Shown here: positions 13,318 to 14,987 of the stretch, one piece after another
Layout of the letters: each line of letters begins with the position of its first letter
How positions within the stretch are numbered: the first letter of the stretch is position 1
Source of the DNA: Anaerolineales bacterium
Lineage (GTDB): Bacteria > Chloroflexota > Anaerolineae > 4572-78 > NAK82
Reading direction: 5' to 3'
DNA: 14,987 bases
Assembly: GCA_024643945.1 (NCBI GenBank)
Contig: JAHELX010000079.1
Location: 1-14,987 of the forward strand
Notes under the pieces: model-generated
Told to the model about the DNA's origin: nothing
The model's input: only the letters and a program-made list of their open reading frames with translations
The model's database searches: none
Program-made: the position numbers and the translations under genes

Positions 13318-14259
13318 ATGCATCGGCCATTAACCGATCAGTTGACAAGATGTGAATGTTGCCCGCGCAAATGCGGGGTGAACCGACTTGAAGGGAAAAC
13401 CGGTTTTTGCAGGACCCGTTCCAGTAGTCAGATTGACCATGCCGGTCTACATTTTGGCGAAGAGCCCCCCATATCTGGAACAAAGGGTTCCGGAACCATT
13501 TTCTTTGCCGGATGCAATCTTCGCTGTGTGTTTTGCCAGAATTACCAGATCAGCCAGGAATTTCAGCAGGGCCATACCCGGACTCTGACAACGGATGAGC
13601 TTGCATCTGAAATGCTGCGCCTTCAGGATGAAGGTGCTCATAATATCAATTTTGTTTCACCTTCTCATATGATTTTTCAGATGGCCGATGCCATTCAGGT
13701 GGCTAAGGGAAAGGGTCTTGTTGTTCCTGTTGTGTATAACTCCAACGGTTACGATTCAGTGGATGCACTCCGGCAGATCCGGGGTCTTGTGGATATTTAT
13801 CTTCCAGATATCAAATATGTGGAAAATGAACCTGGAAAGCGATTTTCTAAGGTCGACGATTATGCGGATACCATCCCTGGGGTTCTCACGGAAATGCTGG
13901 ATCAGGTAGGCCACCTGGAAATGGATGATGAGGGCATCGCGATGCGGGGATTGCTGGTCCGGCATCTGGTATTGCCCGACTACCTGGGTAACAGCCGGAG
14001 ATGTCTGCGCTTTCTGGCAGACTTGTCTCCGGATATTTTTGTCAGCATCATGTCACAGTATTCTCCTCAATATAAAGCATGGGATTATCCCGGGATAAAC
14101 CGGACTCTGACACAAGACGAATATGATGAGATCACGGATTATGCGCTTGATCTTGGCCTGGAGAATGCCTTTATACAGGAACTCGAAAGTCAGGATCATT
14201 ACCTGCCTGATTTTGATCAGGAACATCCTTTCCACACTTGTCCTTCACCCAGGACGTGA
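13318..14259 (+). CDS. PflX-type (COG1313) radical SAM protein
   Basis: This is a 313-residue iron-sulfur enzyme of the pyruvate-formate-lyase-activase-like group. The radical SAM cluster motif CX3CX2C is C66-C70-C73 in FFAGCNLRCVFCQN, which binds [4Fe-4S] and cleaves S-adenosylmethionine. An N-terminal Cys group (C12, C14, C15, C19, C31, in RCECCPRKCGVNRLEGKTGF) is typical of this subfamily. Further family blocks are NINFVSPSHMIFQMADAI, VDIYLPDIKY, RHLVLPDYLGNS and SIMSQYSPQY. The target is unknown; no glycyl-radical enzyme is nearby. The ATG at 13318 is chosen because relatives begin just before the Cys group; a longer frame from 13126 would cover the promoter and the PIN remnant. AGGT at 13303-13306 is a weak ribosome site. 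Codons often end in T or A, unlike its neighbours, which suggests transfer from another lineage. Confidence 0.88.
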   Translation: MHRPLTDQLTRCECCPRKCGVNRLEGKTGFCRTRSSSQIDHAGLHFGEEPPISGTKGSGTIFFAGCNLRCVFCQNYQISQEFQQGHTRTLTTDELASEMLRLQDEGAHNINFVSPSHMIFQMADAIQVAKGKGLVVPVVYNSNGYDSVDALRQIRGLVDIYLPDIKYVENEPGKRFSKVDDYADTIPGVLTEMLDQVGHLEMDDEGIAMRGLLVRHLVLPDYLGNSRRCLRFLADLSPDIFVSIMSQYSPQYKAWDYPGINRTLTQDEYDEITDYALDLGLENAFIQELESQDHYLPDFDQEHPFHTCPSPRT

Positions 14260-14306
14260 TTTGTGAAATTCTTCCGCTCACACTGTTCAAGGCACAGACA
14301 GTAGCC

Positions 14307-14729
14307 ATGCATTCAGAACTGACAGCCAGGATTACCAAGTTCTTATCGGCAGTCGCCAGGTGGGGAGGGGCCCAGCCTGACGTGGCCGGGGTGGCGCTGG
14401 TAGGTTCCTACGCCCGGGGTTCTGCTACCAGCTCTTCGGATATGGACCTGGTTGTCTTGACCGATTGCCCAGACCGCTACCTTGAGCACACAGATTGGGC
14501 AAAAGCTTTCGGCCATGTCCGGCAGCAGCAGATCGAAGACTGGGGTAAGGTGACCTCCCTGCGCGTTTGGTACGAGGACGGCCCGGAGGTGGAGTACGGC
14601 CTGACTACGCCTGAGTGGGCGACACCGCCATTGGACACGGGAACTCGCAGGGTCATCGAGGACGGTATGATCGTCCTGTTCGACCGGGATGGTCTGCTGA
14701 GCGCACTGGCAGGAGGCTGGCCGGTATAG
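14307..14729 (+). CDS. Small nucleotidyltransferase-domain protein
   Basis: This is a 140-residue minimal nucleotidyltransferase. The signature is LVGSYARGSATSSSDMDLVV with G33-S34 and metal ligands D45 and D47; the third carboxylate is probably E96 in GPEVEYGL. The size and motif match MNT/KNTase-like small enzymes used as antitoxins or modifiers. A TTG at 14238 would add 23 residues overlapping the radical SAM gene and is not preferred. No strong Shine-Dalgarno precedes the ATG at 14307; translation may follow from the radical SAM gene, which ends 47 nt upstream. The next gene starts 2 nt after its stop, so the two are almost certainly one operon. The usual HEPN partner of MNT proteins is not recognisable in what is visible of that gene. 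Confidence 0.8.
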   Translation: MHSELTARITKFLSAVARWGGAQPDVAGVALVGSYARGSATSSSDMDLVVLTDCPDRYLEHTDWAKAFGHVRQQQIEDWGKVTSLRVWYEDGPEVEYGLTTPEWATPPLDTGTRRVIEDGMIVLFDRDGLLSALAGGWPV

Positions 14730-14731
14730 CT

Positions 14732-14987
14732 ATGAACACACCTATCGAATGGTTACTTGAGGGTGAGCCCTGGATTGCCTATCGGACGCGCGTGGACTTG
14801 CTGGGACAGTCGGAAAGTGACCCACAAGTCAGGTCATCCCGCCAGGCCATGCTAGCCAGCCCCCCCATACAGGCTTTGCTGGCTGACTTGGCAGAATGGC
14901 CGGGTAGGGTAATATCCAGCCACAAAAGTGCAGGGCAGCCCTTTCACAAGCTAACGTTTATCGCCGATTTGGGGCTGAAAGCCAACG
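14732..14987 (+). CDS. Unrecognised protein, 5' part only (runs off window)
   Basis: An open frame starts with ATG at 14732 and stays open to the window edge (85 codons), so it lies beyond any closed-ORF search. It begins MNTPIEWLLEGEPWIAYRTR and continues with RQAMLASPPIQALLADLAEW and later HKLTFIADLGLKAN. It is soluble, with helical character and many Trp, Leu and Ala. I recall similar N-termini (W-L-L-E-G-x-P-W-x-x-Y-R-T) in uncharacterised Chloroflexota proteins, possibly with an alpha-toroid squalene-cyclase-like fold; that is memory, not proof. AGGAGG at 14711-14716 is 15 nt upstream, so coupling to the nucleotidyltransferase stop (2-nt gap) is likely. Confidence 0.7.
   Translation, partial: MNTPIEWLLEGEPWIAYRTRVDLLGQSESDPQVRSSRQAMLASPPIQALLADLAEWPGRVISSHKSAGQPFHKLTFIADLGLKAN

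Overview
The window looks like a stretch of a Chloroflexota chromosome, probably Anaerolineae-like. The strongest taxonomic marker is the 809-residue membrane protein at 3653-6082. It belongs to the DUF2298/YYY family, which is known mainly from Chloroflexota and archaea. The GC-rich coding, the GAF-PAS-HisKA_3 kinase style and the many short intergenic remnants agree with this. No rRNA, CRISPR array or complete insertion sequence is visible. There is one tRNA gene.

Layout from left to right. (1) 1-2675 (+) holds a NarL/DesK-type two-component system: a soluble GAF-PAS histidine kinase followed closely by a LuxR-type response regulator, closed by a clear intrinsic terminator. Its upstream region carries a perfect 17-bp palindrome on the -10 box, 9-bp direct repeats and a 15-bp inverted repeat. 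(2) 2723-3477 (+) is a single exported beta-rich protein. It has its own promoter and a leader whose nested inverted repeats can cover the Shine-Dalgarno sequence. (3) 3540-3652 holds hairpins followed by a perfect Shine-Dalgarno/ATG with no gene behind it, probably a mobile-element remnant. (4) 8318-3653 (-) is a two-gene operon: a single-pass protein with an internally duplicated extracytoplasmic part, then the polytopic YYY protein, a probable GT-C-type glycosyltransferase. (5) 8374-9325 (-) is a nucleotidyltransferase-fold protein followed by an apparent GNAT acetyltransferase fragment. (6) 9489-11087 (+) is a 14-TM DHA2-type drug efflux transporter with a palindrome at its predicted transcription start. 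(7) 11135-11358 (-) is a CAT-anticodon tRNA with its terminator. (8) 11595-12941 (-) is a winged-helix-like/TPR protein. (9) 12993-13136 (-) is a broken PIN-domain (VapC/DUF3368-like) remnant. (10) 13318-14987 (+) holds a PflX-type (COG1313) radical SAM protein, a small nucleotidyltransferase, and an unrecognised gene that starts 2 nt later and runs off the window.

The kinase and regulator clearly work together. The YYY protein and its duplicated partner are probably one envelope-polymer or glycan function. The rest reads as a mosaic of unrelated accessory genes, with at least three gene fossils at their joints. The best candidates for undescribed biology are the YYY/duplicated-protein operon, the terminal nucleotidyltransferase plus unknown pair, and the structured leaders in front of the kinase and the exported protein. 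All functional statements are read from sequence motifs only; no database search was run.
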